Shown: positions 1-9,062, counted from the first letter of the stretch. The stretch: 38,208 bases of DNA from Deltaproteobacteria bacterium (GCA_005879605.1 VBKE01000110.1:1-38208), one strand, 5' to 3'. Numbers and translations: made by a program. The notes: generated by a model from the letters alone, not told the origin.

Positions 1-1
1 C

Positions 2-517
2 TCCCGGCTCGACATGGCCATCGGGCTGCACCAGGCGAACGGCAACTGGGATGTGGTTAGCAAGCTTGCCAACCCGGATGGCAGCCGTGATTTTTTTAAT
101 CAATACCGAATTTTCAACGTCGGCGCGTTCTTTCGCTTGGTCAATTCGGGCGTGCCCAAGATGTTTCCGAGACTGCGCTTTGGTTTCATTGAAACCGCGG
201 CGTCGTGGATACCGTGGGTGATCTATGAGCTCCGCCGGCGCATGGATACCGTAAATAATCGACTGCCTGACAATCTAATGGAAGCATACCGCATGTACAT
301 CACCTGTCAGATCGGTGACGATGTGGCGTATTTACTGAGTCACACAGGCCAAGGTGCGATGATGATCGGCACAGATTATGGCCACGCGGATTCGTCCACA
401 GAGTTAGCGGCGCTCACAACTTTGAAAGAGAATGGCGGGATCAGCGCCGAGATGCACAGAAAAATTGTCGAAGACAATCCACGGAGATTCTATGGTCTCC
501 AAGCGGCGACTAACTGA
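2..517 (+). CDS. Amidohydrolase-2 family metal-dependent hydrolase, C-terminal part
   Basis: The reading frame is open to the left edge, so the gene is cut at its 5' end and about 171 codons remain. The text resembles the C-terminal half of amidohydrolase-2 (TIM-barrel, ACMSD/decarboxylase-like) proteins. An aromatic strand (FGFIETAASWIPW) is followed near the end by GTDYGH, the place where this family carries the barrel's last metal-binding or catalytic Asp. The closing segment NPRRFYGL is the family's usual end, a helix that follows NP and precedes FY. The N-terminal HxH metal site lies outside the window. The reaction, probably hydrolysis or non-oxidative decarboxylation of a small carboxylated substrate, cannot be specified. 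No downstream gene is close enough to form an operon. Confidence 0.75.
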   Translation, partial: SRLDMAIGLHQANGNWDVVSKLANPDGSRDFFNQYRIFNVGAFFRLVNSGVPKMFPRLRFGFIETAASWIPWVIYELRRRMDTVNNRLPDNLMEAYRMYITCQIGDDVAYLLSHTGQGAMMIGTDYGHADSSTELAALTTLKENGGISAEMHRKIVEDNPRRFYGLQAATN

Positions 518-701
518 ATCTCTTCGCAGCAAGCCGACTGCGGTATCAAAAAACACTTATGAGAATTATCCCAGTCGTCACCCGACGTTTTTTTTGCCCG
601 CGCACAGTTCGTAAGAACGGTGATTTTTGCCGAAAATTTTTATCCGCTGACTTCCCAAGCCAATAATAAGATGCCAAACTAAAAAGCATGGAGGTATGGC
701 C

Positions 702-911
702 ATGTTGGAAGTTAAAACGATTGGTGACACCGCCGGTTTGGTCTGGAATTTCTTGCGTACCAATGGAGAGTCGAGCCTCAGTACCTTGGAAAAAAAGGTT
801 GAAGCTCCAAGATCGATGGTGTCAATGGCTGTAGGATGGCTTGCACGCGAGGGCAAGATAGAAGTCAAAGACGAAAAGCGAGCTGTTCGAATCTCATTGA
901 AAGAAGCTTAG
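702..911 (+). CDS. Small winged helix-turn-helix protein (DUF2582-like)
   Basis: This is a 69-residue protein made of a single winged-helix domain. A first helix (GLVWNFLRTNG) is followed by a helix-turn-helix stretch (SLSTLEKKVEAPRSMVSMAVGWLAREGKI) and a short basic wing ending in VRISL. It matches the pattern of DUF2582 winged-helix proteins, which are stand-alone and of unknown target. An ATG lies at 696, but the GGAGG at 690-694 abuts it directly. The ATG at 702 has normal spacing of 7 nt, so that start is chosen. DNA or protein binding is inferred from the fold only. It stands alone between unrelated genes. Confidence 0.7.
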   Translation: MLEVKTIGDTAGLVWNFLRTNGESSLSTLEKKVEAPRSMVSMAVGWLAREGKIEVKDEKRAVRISLKEA

Positions 912-1006
912 CCGGAAGACAAACGCCTCTCCAGTCAGAAAACGTTACCATGCAGATTCCTTAAGGTTAAGCATTTTTCCCATCTCGATCCCTTTCCGGA
1001 CAATTG

Positions 1007-1711
1007 ATGGCGGATTTGGAAAACAGCAACGGGTCAGAAACGCCTCTCGACGAACCCAGCCGGAAGGTGCAACTGATTGAGGTTGCGGTCTTTTTGTTTT
1101 TGATTGTGCCGTCGATGGCTGTTTCGTTCTTCGCGGTCGGCGAGGCGGATCTGCGTTTTATGCAAGTGGCGATTTCGTCGATCCTGAACGATCTGGCGCT
1201 ATTGAGTTTGGTCCTCTATTTTATCTGGCGCAACCGCGAGTCGATCCGACAAGTCGGCTGGAATTTCGATCATCTTAGAGGTGATATCGCCTGGGGATTG
1301 ATCCTGTTTGTTCCCATCGTCTTTGGCGGCAACCTGATCGAAAGTGTTCTGCATCAAGCCGGCTTTTCTGCGCCATCGAAACTGCCGGGTTTCTTCCCAC
1401 TAAGCGGCCTCACGAAGTTGATCGTCGGCTTCCTCATCGTAACCGTTGTGGCAGTCGTGGAAGAGACTATTTTTCGCGGTTACCTGATTCTTCGCTTCAA
1501 GGCAGTCACGGGTCGAACCAGCGCGGCTGTGCTTTTGTCATCGTTCGTTTTCTCCTTGGGACATGGATATGAAGGAACGGCGGGCGCAACCGCTGTTTTT
1601 GTTTTGGGCGTCGTGTTCAGTCTGGTTTACCTGTGGCGGAAGAGCCTGGTTGCACCGATTATCATACACTTCCTCACCGATTTTACGAGCATCGTCCTGG
1701 CGCCGTCATGA
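1007..1711 (+). CDS. CPBP-family intramembrane metalloprotease (CAAX/Abi type)
   Basis: This is a 234-residue polytopic membrane protein with about six to eight hydrophobic segments. It carries the diagnostic CPBP/Abi motifs: EETIFRG at 152-158 (the EExxxR box), an FSLGH segment with His186, and IIHFLTDF with His221 and Asp225. These residues form the glutamate-histidine active site of the Rce1-like family. Members cleave CAAX-type tails or act in bacteriocin immunity and protein maturation; the substrate here is unknown. The first in-frame start is TTG at 1004 with ATG directly after it at 1007. No clear ribosome site precedes either. It is not in an operon. Confidence 0.85.
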   Translation: MADLENSNGSETPLDEPSRKVQLIEVAVFLFLIVPSMAVSFFAVGEADLRFMQVAISSILNDLALLSLVLYFIWRNRESIRQVGWNFDHLRGDIAWGLILFVPIVFGGNLIESVLHQAGFSAPSKLPGFFPLSGLTKLIVGFLIVTVVAVVEETIFRGYLILRFKAVTGRTSAAVLLSSFVFSLGHGYEGTAGATAVFVLGVVFSLVYLWRKSLVAPIIIHFLTDFTSIVLAPS

Positions 1712-1944
1712 TTTTACTCCCGGGTGTCTGCTGCAATGGCGAGTCTGAAGACGAAAGCCGGTTTTTGTAACGCTGCCCGATAAGTGCCTCTCGGGCTAAC
1801 GGATCCACAATAGAATTGTTGGCGAAAGTCTTGCACGAAATCTTCTTCTCTCACAAATTTCGGAACGGAAAAACTGTATCGGTCAACTTACCGGGCGGCA
1901 GCGCAGACCTGACCGTCTTTTGATCGGGGCGGAGAAACGTCAGC
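1712..1944. other. Gene-free spacer between the CPBP protease and citryl-CoA lyase genes
   Basis: With the promoter and leader that follow, the spacer covers about 300 bases. No coding sequence could be supported. A 6-bp inverted repeat (GCCCGA at 1775-1780, TCGGGC at 1791-1796) can form a small hairpin about 65 bases after the protease stop. It has no T-run, so it is a poor terminator candidate. Confidence 0.4.
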
Positions 1945-1973
1945 TTGACAGACCACCTCGTGTTCGTGATACC
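1945..1973 (+). promoter_or_regulatory. Sigma70-type promoter candidate for the citryl-CoA lyase gene
   Basis: A perfect TTGACA at 1945-1950 is separated by 17 bases from GATACC at 1968-1973. The -10 box is weak (three matches to consensus) but the spacing is ideal. Transcription would begin near 1980, about 30 bases before the ATG at 2010, leaving room for the GAGGAGG ribosome site. Confidence 0.45.
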
Positions 1974-2009
1974 TCTGACGCACGAACGCATGAAGCCGAG
2001 GAGGAAACT

Positions 2010-2789
2010 ATGAGCGATGAAAAGAAAATTGTTACGGGATTGGGAAAGCCGGAATTGCATCGTGTCCTGATTCGCGGCCATGATCTGACGAAGGATCTCG
2101 TCGGCAAAATTACCTTTAGCGACATGACGTACTTAATGTTGGTTGGACGCTTCCCGAGCGATGGCGAAAGGCGGATGACCGATGCTCTGCTGACGATTCT
2201 CGTCGAGCACGGTATGGTCAGCAGCGTGGTTTCGGCGCGACTTTGTTATTCCACGGCGCCGGAGGCGATGCAAGCGGCGGTTGCGTCTTCGATCCTTGGA
2301 GCCGGAAGCGTTCACCTCGGCTCCTCCGAGTGGTCGGCAAAGATGCTCGTCAAGGCTTTTCCGACCGGCAGTTCAGAACGTGACATAGATGCGGCGGCTT
2401 CGGCAGTAGTAAAAAAGTATGCGGAGAAGAAAAAAAGGATCCCTGGCATTGGCCACCGAACTCATCCGGAAGGCGACCCGCGCGCGGTGCGTCTGTTCGA
2501 AATCGCGCGCGAGACAGGTGTGTATGGACGCTACTGCGATTTCATCCAACGGATCTGCAAGGCGGCGGAAGCGCAATACGGAAGGCAGCTGCCCGCGAAT
2601 GTCACCGGGGCGATCGGGGCGATCGCGCTCGATATGGGGCTCCCCTGGCAGCTAACCAAAGCATTCGCGCTGATCGGCCGGACACTAGGGGCGGTCGCTC
2701 ACATCGGCGAAGAGATCCGCAACCCCATGGCCGACAATATCAATAGCGCCATCAAAGCGCAGCTGGTCTACGATTTCGACAGCAAATGA
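2010..2789 (+). CDS. Citryl-CoA lyase / citrate synthase-fold protein (stand-alone)
   Basis: This 259-residue protein matches the isolated citryl-CoA lyase module found at the C-terminus of ATP-citrate lyase, not a full citrate synthase (about 430 residues). Seen directly: GAGSVHLGS with His102, GIGHRTHPEGDPRA at 146-159 with His149 and the DPR segment that contacts citrate, and a late GEEIRNPMADNI helix. In human ACLY, as I recall it, the third catalytic group is an Asp in NVDG; here the matching segment reads NVTG (197-200), so either the Asp is replaced or another residue serves. The likely chemistry is cleavage of citryl-CoA to acetyl-CoA and oxaloacetate, or a related acyl-CoA aldol reaction. 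No citryl-CoA synthetase gene is adjacent. The ATG at 2010 follows a GAGGAGG site, so an upstream in-frame extension from 1920 is rejected. Confidence 0.8.
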   Translation: MSDEKKIVTGLGKPELHRVLIRGHDLTKDLVGKITFSDMTYLMLVGRFPSDGERRMTDALLTILVEHGMVSSVVSARLCYSTAPEAMQAAVASSILGAGSVHLGSSEWSAKMLVKAFPTGSSERDIDAAASAVVKKYAEKKKRIPGIGHRTHPEGDPRAVRLFEIARETGVYGRYCDFIQRICKAAEAQYGRQLPANVTGAIGAIALDMGLPWQLTKAFALIGRTLGAVAHIGEEIRNPMADNINSAIKAQLVYDFDSK

Positions 2790-2971
2790 GTGAAGCGCGG
2801 TAACAGGCGTTTAAAGATTCCAAGTTACTGTCAACAACGGTATGAACGGATTCTAGCCTTGAATTGGCTTCGTTTTTTTAGGAGCTGCGTGTTATGTCGG
2901 CGTAGTTTGACCCGTGGTTCTCTTGTCATTGGCGATATTTCCGGCTGCATGTTAGTGCGCGTCTAATCGAG

Positions 2972-3496
2972 ATGAAACGATCTGGTTTCGCTCCATTACT
3001 ATTTTCGTTATTGACTTTGTCGGCGTGCGTCCACAGTTTGAGCATGCATTCCACGGATGGTGAAAAGTGGAGCGGAAGGTACCGTTTTGCGCGGGAAGAT
3101 ACGGGATTGATCCAGGTCATGGGATCGGATGGCGAGGTGTTGAATGGTACATTCGAGCGAGTCGCACGAACGACTTTCGTGAAGAGTTACGAGCAGACTT
3201 TTGGCCGGGGATCGATCGCGATAGAGGCCCCTGATTCGTCTGCTTATGGAAACGCCTTTGACGGTTTCTTTGGGAGTTCGCGCGCGCGTGCAGACGCTGC
3301 TTATGGAGAGACTTTCAATCGCGCGTACAGTAATTCAGAAGTTACGGTGAGAGGCCCGCTCTTTTATTGGACCGCGTCACTGCAGGGCGACAGGGGAACA
3401 ACCATGGCATGTTACTTCATCGGCTCTTCGTATACGGGTAGTGGCTTTGGAAGATGCAGGAATCATACAGGAAATGATTATAGTGTGGAGTTTTAA
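2972..3496 (+). CDS. Putative lipoprotein of unknown function
   Basis: This is a 174-residue protein with a short basic start, a hydrophobic stretch and a lipobox LSAC, which predicts cleavage and lipidation at Cys19. The mature part is rich in Ser, Gly and aromatic residues, with repeated beta-like strands and a C-terminal pair of cysteines in CYFIGSS and GRCRNHTG. I recognise no family. Surface or periplasmic location is inferred from the signal. The gene is flanked by roughly 180 bases of empty sequence upstream and is monocistronic. The ATG at 2972 gives a textbook signal peptide, though no strong ribosome site precedes it. Confidence 0.65.
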   Translation: MKRSGFAPLLFSLLTLSACVHSLSMHSTDGEKWSGRYRFAREDTGLIQVMGSDGEVLNGTFERVARTTFVKSYEQTFGRGSIAIEAPDSSAYGNAFDGFFGSSRARADAAYGETFNRAYSNSEVTVRGPLFYWTASLQGDRGTTMACYFIGSSYTGSGFGRCRNHTGNDYSVEF

Positions 3497-3581
3497 CGGC
3501 TTTTGCCGACGCCATGCTGTGTGACGCTGAAAGCGCGGCTCGGTCCGAACATAAGCCGTATGAGTTGTCGCGAAAGATTGT

Positions 3582-3827
3582 TTACCGTTTCTTGTAAAGC
3601 TGGTCGATGAACCCTTCGCGGACTGACGATCCGCGTCGGGGCATCGACGCGCAGGTTGGCGAGGACCGCGCGGCGATTTGCCGTTGCCTGAAAGCGATTC
3701 CCACTTCCGCGGTTCCATCGAACTCTCGAATGTTGACCGCACCCTCCAGTCCGTTTTTTTGTAAGAGGATTTTGGTTAGGTCATCGGCCACCGACCCGAA
3801 GCGCGAAACACCCGGGGGCTGCTTCAT
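3582..3827 (-). CDS. Small hypothetical protein, 81 aa
   Basis: No family is recognised. The text looks coding: a regular helix (VADDLTKILLQKNGL) is followed by a beta-like stretch (AVNIREFDGTAEVGIAF) and a basic, proline-containing tail ending LYKKR. A GGGGGA at 3836-3841 precedes the ATG at a fair distance. It starts 5 bases after the stop of another small ORF on the same strand, as in an operon. The + strand also carries an open frame here (3607-3903), but that product looks less protein-like. Coding status is uncertain. Confidence 0.4.
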   Translation of the reverse strand: MKQPPGVSRFGSVADDLTKILLQKNGLEGAVNIREFDGTAEVGIAFRQRQIAARSSPTCASMPRRGSSVREGFIDQLYKKR

Positions 3828-3832
3828 TTTAG

Positions 3833-3982
3833 TTATTCCCCCAGCTCTGCTGCCCGCTTGTGCGCTATCGGGAGGACAGGCTCATTTACGCTGGGAAAGT
3901 TAGGAATGGTTTTGTGCCGCACCTGCGCCGCCAGGTTGCAAGCCAGTTGGCGCACGGGAAGATCCGCTTGTTCTAAGGACAT
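3833..3982 (-). CDS. Doubtful small ORF, 49 aa, upstream of the 81-aa ORF
   Basis: The frame is open further upstream to 4045. The ATG at 3982 gives the most protein-like product, a 49-residue basic peptide with one helix (DLPVRQLACNLAAQVRHK). No ribosome site is visible upstream. The only support is its tight spacing (5 bases) to the following small ORF. No function can be assigned. Confidence 0.25.
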   Translation of the reverse strand: MSLEQADLPVRQLACNLAAQVRHKTIPNFPSVNEPVLPIAHKRAAELGE

Positions 3983-3992
3983 TGTCAATTCG

Positions 3993-4064
3993 TTAGTGGG
4001 CTCCGGACCCATAAGAGATAGCCACGTAGATGACAACGACCGCAAGCAACAAAAACTCGTACAT
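3993..4064 (-). CDS. Possible 23-residue single-span membrane peptide
   Basis: A minus-strand mini-ORF starts at an ATG at 4064 preceded by GAAAAGG at 4069-4075. It encodes a peptide whose core (EFLLLAVVVIYVAISY) is one uninterrupted hydrophobic span. This resembles the small membrane subunits such as KdpF or CydX only in general form. Such short ORFs arise by chance, so support is weak. It lies just upstream of the two other minus-strand mini-ORFs. Confidence 0.22.
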   Translation of the reverse strand: MYEFLLLAVVVIYVAISYGSGAH

Positions 4065-4468
4065 AAAAACCTTTTCGTCAGCTTTCAATTCATTCAGAAA
4101 CAGATCTACTATACGGATCAATGAGCAACTCGTGTGCCAATGATATCCCAATCGGACGCACTTGGGATAGTTTAGGACAAGTGGTTGAATCAGTGGAATA
4201 ATTTTCTCAGGAACCAAGACGGCCAGCGAAAAGGAGATTGGCGGATAAGCAACCAGCGTTACCAGGAATTACTCTATTGAAACATCCAAGCTTCCAATTG
4301 TGTCCGGCAGGCGGGACGCCTGTTCAGTCGATTCCCGTGTCCGGTTGTGGACTGGATGGTTGTCTCATCGGAGAGTAGTTGCAAAGCTCCGGCATAGTCG
4401 GATGAAAGACTCTTAAGTAAATGACCATGCGATCCGCTACCAATCTCTTCTGCCGAGCCTTCCGATCA
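4065..4468. other. Gene-free stretch before corA
   Basis: About 400 bases without a convincing gene on either strand. Open frames here are short, lack ribosome sites and have no protein-like composition. No terminator-type hairpin with a T-run was seen. Confidence 0.4.
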
Positions 4469-4477
4469 TGCTATAAA
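4469..4477 (+). promoter_or_regulatory. Extended -10 element immediately upstream of corA
   Basis: TGCTATAAA at 4469-4477 fits the extended -10 pattern TGnTATAAT with one mismatch. Transcription would begin near 4484, only about two bases before the corA ATG at 4486. There is no Shine-Dalgarno sequence, which suggests a leaderless mRNA. Confidence 0.4.
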
Positions 4478-4485
4478 CTGGTCGC

Positions 4486-5403
<918 letters not shown>

Positions 5404-5573
5404 AAACTCTCCTGGCGAGCTCGTACTAGCGGGATTCATGGCTTGCAAGTCAAACGTTGAACTTGACGGAGCCTTTCATCGGTCGGGGCAATCACTGCAT
5501 CTTTGGTTGCTTATTATCCGGGCGCGAGTTAGAGGTGATTTGCATCGTTATTCATAATCATAAAGGAGGGAAT

Positions 5574-5963
5574 ATGGCCCGAATTGTTCATCTTGCGCTC
5601 AAAGTTGACGATTTAGAAAAAAGCAGCGAGTTCTACGAGAAACTCTTCGGCTTTGTCCCGGTTGAAGAAGGTAAGGTGAGGGATCATACTTCGCGCCACC
5701 TCACGGATGGCGCCATCGATCTTGCTCTTATCAAATACGACGCCGAGGAGTCCGCCGAGTCACTGGCCTCCGGCCAGGGACCGTGCATCCACCACTTCGG
5801 CATCGAAGTGGAGGATCTCGATCAATACGCGTCGGAGCTCGCCCGATTCGGTTGTCAGGTCATCAGCGATCCCGGTGTCGTGCCGATCAAATTCCGCGCG
5901 CCGGGCGGCACCGTCGCGGAAATCGTGCCCAGCGCGCGATACAAAAAGCCCGCCTCGGAGTGA
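5574..5963 (+). CDS. VOC (glyoxalase/bleomycin resistance) family protein
   Basis: This is a 129-residue protein with the paired beta-alpha-beta-beta-beta modules of the vicinal oxygen chelate fold. Candidate metal ligands are His6 in VHLALKV, His73/His74 in CIHHFGIEVED, and Glu116 in GGTVAEIVPS. Their order matches one glyoxalase-like half-site set, so a dioxygenase, epimerase or lyase activity on a small metabolite is possible, but the substrate is unknown. A perfect AAAGGAGGG at 5562-5570 fixes the ATG at 5574 and excludes the longer frame from 5457. The protein is cytoplasmic, with no signal peptide. Confidence 0.85.
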   Translation: MARIVHLALKVDDLEKSSEFYEKLFGFVPVEEGKVRDHTSRHLTDGAIDLALIKYDAEESAESLASGQGPCIHHFGIEVEDLDQYASELARFGCQVISDPGVVPIKFRAPGGTVAEIVPSARYKKPASE

Positions 5964-6127
5964 AGACGTTGCGCAGAAGCAAACAGGATCGCGGACCCCT
6001 GGGTTGAAACCATGGCAAAAAGTTTCGGGAGCTGCAACGGAATGGCCGCCATCGAATCGGCTCCGGCATCGGCTCGAAGCTTTGCTCCGCCGGCAGTTTT
6101 TGCGGCGACGGCTAGACCAGAAGAAAG

Positions 6128-6448
6128 ATGAAAAAACGAATCTTTCAGATCGCGCTGGCGCTGTATATCGTCACTATCTCGACCGATCTTTTTGCGCAGG
6201 AGCGCTATTATGAATGGAGATGGGACATGCATCCGATGTGGTGGGGAGTTTGGGGCATCGGGATGATGCTGATGATGTTGCTGTTCTGGGCGCTGATTAT
6301 TGTCGGTCTAATCGTGGGCATCCGCTGGCTCATCCGTGGAAACAAATCCACATCGGATTCTGCTCTCGGAATTCTGCGTGAGCGGTATGCGCGAGGAGAG
6401 ATCAATAAGGACGAGTTTGAAGAAAAGAAAAAAGCTCTGTCGTCCTAG
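6128..6448 (+). CDS. Membrane protein with C-terminal SHOCT domain
   Basis: This 106-residue protein has an N-terminal signal-like segment (1-23, ending FAQ), an aromatic and Met-rich stretch (WRWDMHPMWWGVWG), one strong transmembrane helix at about 41-66, and a SHOCT domain at about 78-105 (LGILRERYARGEINKDEFEEKKKAL). SHOCT is a short C-terminal module thought to mediate oligomerisation or binding. Proteins of this layout are common in metal-stress and envelope contexts but remain uncharacterised. The His/Met/Trp patch before the helix could bind a metal; that is inference. An AGAAGAAAG stretch precedes the ATG as a weak ribosome site. Confidence 0.75.
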   Translation: MKKRIFQIALALYIVTISTDLFAQERYYEWRWDMHPMWWGVWGIGMMLMMLLFWALIIVGLIVGIRWLIRGNKSTSDSALGILRERYARGEINKDEFEEKKKALSS

Positions 6449-6749
6449 TTGTGTTTAATGGATACGCGGGTCAGTAACCCGTGACGATTTATTGGATTGC
6501 AGCTAAATTTCTTAGCAACAACCATTGTAAAAGCGTTTCAATTTGGTCCTGCGTTGAGAATCCAGGGCATTTTTTACGGCAGGTAATTCTTTCCTGCCTC
6601 CTTACCTTTTCACCTATCCCGATTATTTTTAGCATTTCTGTAACCGGTTAGTTTTTCGCGTTTTTTGGTTCGGCATGCCCATTGCTCCTTCTCTAAGACA
6701 GCTGGCACGGAAGAAGGCAGTCAGCCGAGCTAATTGAGAAGGGGAGGCA
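6449..6749. other. Intergenic region with one small hairpin
   Basis: About 300 bases without a gene. A 7-bp hairpin, CGCGGGT at 6465-6471 with ACCCGTG at 6477-6483 and a 5-base loop, lies 16 bases after the SHOCT gene stop. It is the only terminator candidate and lacks a clean T-run. GGGGAGG at 6740-6746 is the ribosome site of the next gene. Confidence 0.35.
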
Positions 6750-7031
6750 ATGAACATGAACATAAAGCAAAAACTGATACGTAAAGCTCCAGTACTTTTA
6801 TTGGCAGGAACGCTTGCGATTGTCGGCTGCGCCGGTGGGCCTCTCACAACGCGAGAGAGAGCGGCCGGAATTGGTGTTCTCGGCGGCGCGGCGGCGGGTG
6901 GTCTCATTGGCGCCGCGGTCGGGCACCCGGCAGCCGGTGCGGCGATTGGTGGCGGCTTGGGACTTGGCGCCGGCGCGCTCATCGGCGATCAACTCCAAGG
7001 GCAAGACTATGACTACTACCGGCGAAGATAA
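6750..7031 (+). CDS. Glycine-zipper outer-membrane-type lipoprotein
   Basis: This 93-residue protein has a basic start, a hydrophobic core and a lipobox ending in Cys27 (IVGC), so it is a predicted lipoprotein. The mature part has a long glycine zipper at about 40-82 with repeated GxxxG spacing (GVLGGAAAGGLIGAAVGHPAAG, then GGGLGLGAGALIGD). It ends in a Tyr/Arg tail (DYDYYRRR). This architecture is shared with the OsmB/SlyB-like and YMGG-type families, which associate with the outer membrane under envelope or osmotic stress. The ATG at 6750 follows GGGGAGG. It is monocistronic. Confidence 0.8.
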   Translation: MNMNIKQKLIRKAPVLLLAGTLAIVGCAGGPLTTRERAAGIGVLGGAAAGGLIGAAVGHPAAGAAIGGGLGLGAGALIGDQLQGQDYDYYRRR

Positions 7032-7195
7032 GGCGAGCGGCAGGCAGATTCGAGATCTGTAACGTTAATGAAATGATGCCGTCCTAGCGCTCGGCGCGTC
7101 TTTTTTGGTAAATGCTTCAACGTTTGTTTGCGCTTTGCTGCCTTGATCGATTTTAGGGGAACGTCACTCCAAGTGCACGGGAAAAATAATCATCT

Positions 7196-7552
7196 GTGCA
7201 CTTCGTCCCGCTCAATAACTGCGATATAATAAGGTCGTTGAAGATCTCGACGACGGCAATCAGAGGACTACTCGAAAAACTGGGGCCTCTCATATTGGGA
7301 AGCGCCCCCGTTGTGAGCGCGATTCGCAGGGTCGTTAGCGATTCTCGGATGGGCAGCGACGAAGCTCGGATTGCGAATCTCGAAAAAACGATGGGACTTC
7401 AAGCAGCTCTAAACGAAAAAGTTGAAGTGCAATTAAAGATCGTCGAAACGCTCCTTGAAAATATTCAGAAATCTTTGAAGACGCTAATTATTGCCGCGAT
7501 AGGAACCGCCGTTATTGCCATCTTGGCAATTGTCATTGCTCTACTGAAATAG
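7196..7552 (+). CDS. Small coiled-coil protein with C-terminal membrane anchor
   Basis: This is an ORF of 118 codons from a GTG at 7196. Residues 55-95 form a heptad-patterned helix (LEKTMGLQAALNEKVEVQLKI and on), and 97-117 form a single transmembrane helix, so it is probably tail-anchored. I recognise no family. The start is uncertain: no good ribosome site precedes the GTG, a TTG at 7238 lies behind ATAAGG, and an ATG at 7349 would leave only the coiled coil and anchor. Its stop lies 100 bases from the convergent zwf stop. Confidence 0.5.
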   Translation: MHFVPLNNCDIIRSLKISTTAIRGLLEKLGPLILGSAPVVSAIRRVVSDSRMGSDEARIANLEKTMGLQAALNEKVEVQLKIVETLLENIQKSLKTLIIAAIGTAVIAILAIVIALLK

Positions 7553-7652
7553 CTGAAATGGCCCGCTGCCTTGAAGCGGATCAGGATGCGGCCTCGGGAG
7601 AACAGAAGCGATCTGCCGGCGCATCTTTTCGCACGGTTCCGCCACAGCTACT

Positions 7653-9062
7653 TCAAAATCCCCGCGGTATCCATGTAGGAAGTTTTTCGCATGGCCGGGG
7701 ATTGTGCCAGCCTCCGATATTCGCAGCGATTGCATCTGCCTCAGCTGGACCCCAGGTATGGGGCTCGTATTTATGCAGCGGAGTGACATTTCCCAAAACC
7801 GGATCGATAACCCGCCAAGCCGCCTCCACCGCATCCTGGCGGTTAAATAGCGTCGGGTCGCCGCGCATGGCGTCGCCGAGTAAACGGGCGTAAGGCAACA
7901 GCCGATTGTCGGCTGCATCTTCGTGGGCGATAAGCTCCACTTCTTCTCCAACCATCGCTTCGCCGCCGGCTTTGATCCGAGCGCCCACCGAAATAACAAA
8001 ATCGGGGTTGAGGCGGAAGCGAAAATAGTTCGCTTGGCTGGGAACGGCTTCGCCGAAAACCGAGTGCGGCGGATTTTTAAGACTCACGAAGACTTCGGTG
8101 GCGGTCACCGGCAGGCACTTTCCGGACCGGATGTAAAACGGCACGCCTGCCCAACGCCAATTGTCGATATAAAAGCAAACGGCCGCGAACGTTTCGACAT
8201 GCGAGTCTGGAAATACACCGGGCTCCCGGCGGTAGCTGTTGAATTGTCCTCTCACAACGCAGCTGGGCTCCAATGGCCGCATCGCCCGCATGATGCGAAT
8301 TTTCTCATCCCTAATGCACACCGCATCGCTCGAAGCTGGGGGATCCATCACCAGGAGCACCATGACCTGCAGCAGATGGTTTTGCACGACGTCGCGGATG
8401 GCGCCCACCTCCTCGTAGAATTTCCCCCTGCCCTGAACGCCGAACTCTTCCGCCATGGTAACCTGCACGCTCTGGATGTGCTCATGGTTCCAGATGGGCT
8501 CGAGAAAGGAATTGGCGAAGCGAAAATAGAGGAGGTTCTGAACCGGCTCCTTGCCTAGATAATGATCGATTCTGAAGATCGCGCTCTCCGGAAAGTATTC
8601 ATGTAGCGTGCGGTCCAACGCCTGCGCGGATGCGAGATCGCGGCCGAACGGCTTCTCAACCACCACGCGGGCGTTTTTTGCGCAATTGGACTGGGCCAAA
8701 TGGGCCACGACGGTGGCAAACATGCTCGGCGGAATAGCCAGGTAATGGAGCGGTCGTTTCGCCGCACCGAGTGCCCGACGCAGAAGCTCATAGGTCGAAG
8801 CGTCTTGATAATCGCCATCGACGTACAGGAGCCGGGCCGAAAGCTCGTCAAACGACTCTGGGTCCACTCCTCCGTGATGCTTCAAACTGTCTCTCGCCCG
8901 TTCCTTCAGTCGGTCAAGGCTCCAGCCCGACTTGGCGACGCCGATGATCGGAACATCGAAGTGACCTTGCTGGATCAGTACCTGCAATGCCGGGAAAATC
9001 TCCTTATAGGCAAGGTCGCCGGTGGCGCCGAAAAAAACGAACGCATCGGAATGTTCTTCCAT
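7653..9062 (-). CDS. zwf: Glucose-6-phosphate 1-dehydrogenase
   Basis: This 469-residue enzyme matches the family length. It would oxidise glucose 6-phosphate to 6-phosphogluconolactone with NAD(P)+, the entry to the oxidative pentose phosphate or Entner-Doudoroff routes, in the cytoplasm. The Rossmann motif GATGDLA is at 12-18, EKPFGRD at 136-142, and the substrate-binding signature RIDHYLGKE at 164-172. The catalytic-base His is expected in the DVVQNHL segment (His229). A GAGGAG sequence 6 bases upstream fixes the ATG at 9062. No 6-phosphogluconolactonase or gnd gene is adjacent. It is divergent from the HAD phosphatase with 126 bases between them. Confidence 0.95.
   Translation of the reverse strand: MEEHSDAFVFFGATGDLAYKEIFPALQVLIQQGHFDVPIIGVAKSGWSLDRLKERARDSLKHHGGVDPESFDELSARLLYVDGDYQDASTYELLRRALGAAKRPLHYLAIPPSMFATVVAHLAQSNCAKNARVVVEKPFGRDLASAQALDRTLHEYFPESAIFRIDHYLGKEPVQNLLYFRFANSFLEPIWNHEHIQSVQVTMAEEFGVQGRGKFYEEVGAIRDVVQNHLLQVMVLLVMDPPASSDAVCIRDEKIRIMRAMRPLEPSCVVRGQFNSYRREPGVFPDSHVETFAAVCFYIDNWRWAGVPFYIRSGKCLPVTATEVFVSLKNPPHSVFGEAVPSQANYFRFRLNPDFVISVGARIKAGGEAMVGEEVELIAHEDAADNRLLPYARLLGDAMRGDPTLFNRQDAVEAAWRVIDPVLGNVTPLHKYEPHTWGPAEADAIAANIGGWHNPRPCEKLPTWIPRGF

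Noticed and set aside
875..911. TTCGAATC, a tRNA T-loop-like sequence
   Set aside because: It lies inside the winged-helix gene and no acceptor or anticodon stems can be drawn around it.
1920..2009. N-terminal extension of the citryl-CoA lyase frame
   Set aside because: The GAGGAGG site sits just before the internal ATG at 2010, and the extension overlaps the predicted promoter.
3607..3903. Plus-strand frame of 98 codons opposite the 81-aa ORF
   Set aside because: The product is Cys/Pro/Arg-rich without protein-like periodicity and has no ribosome site.
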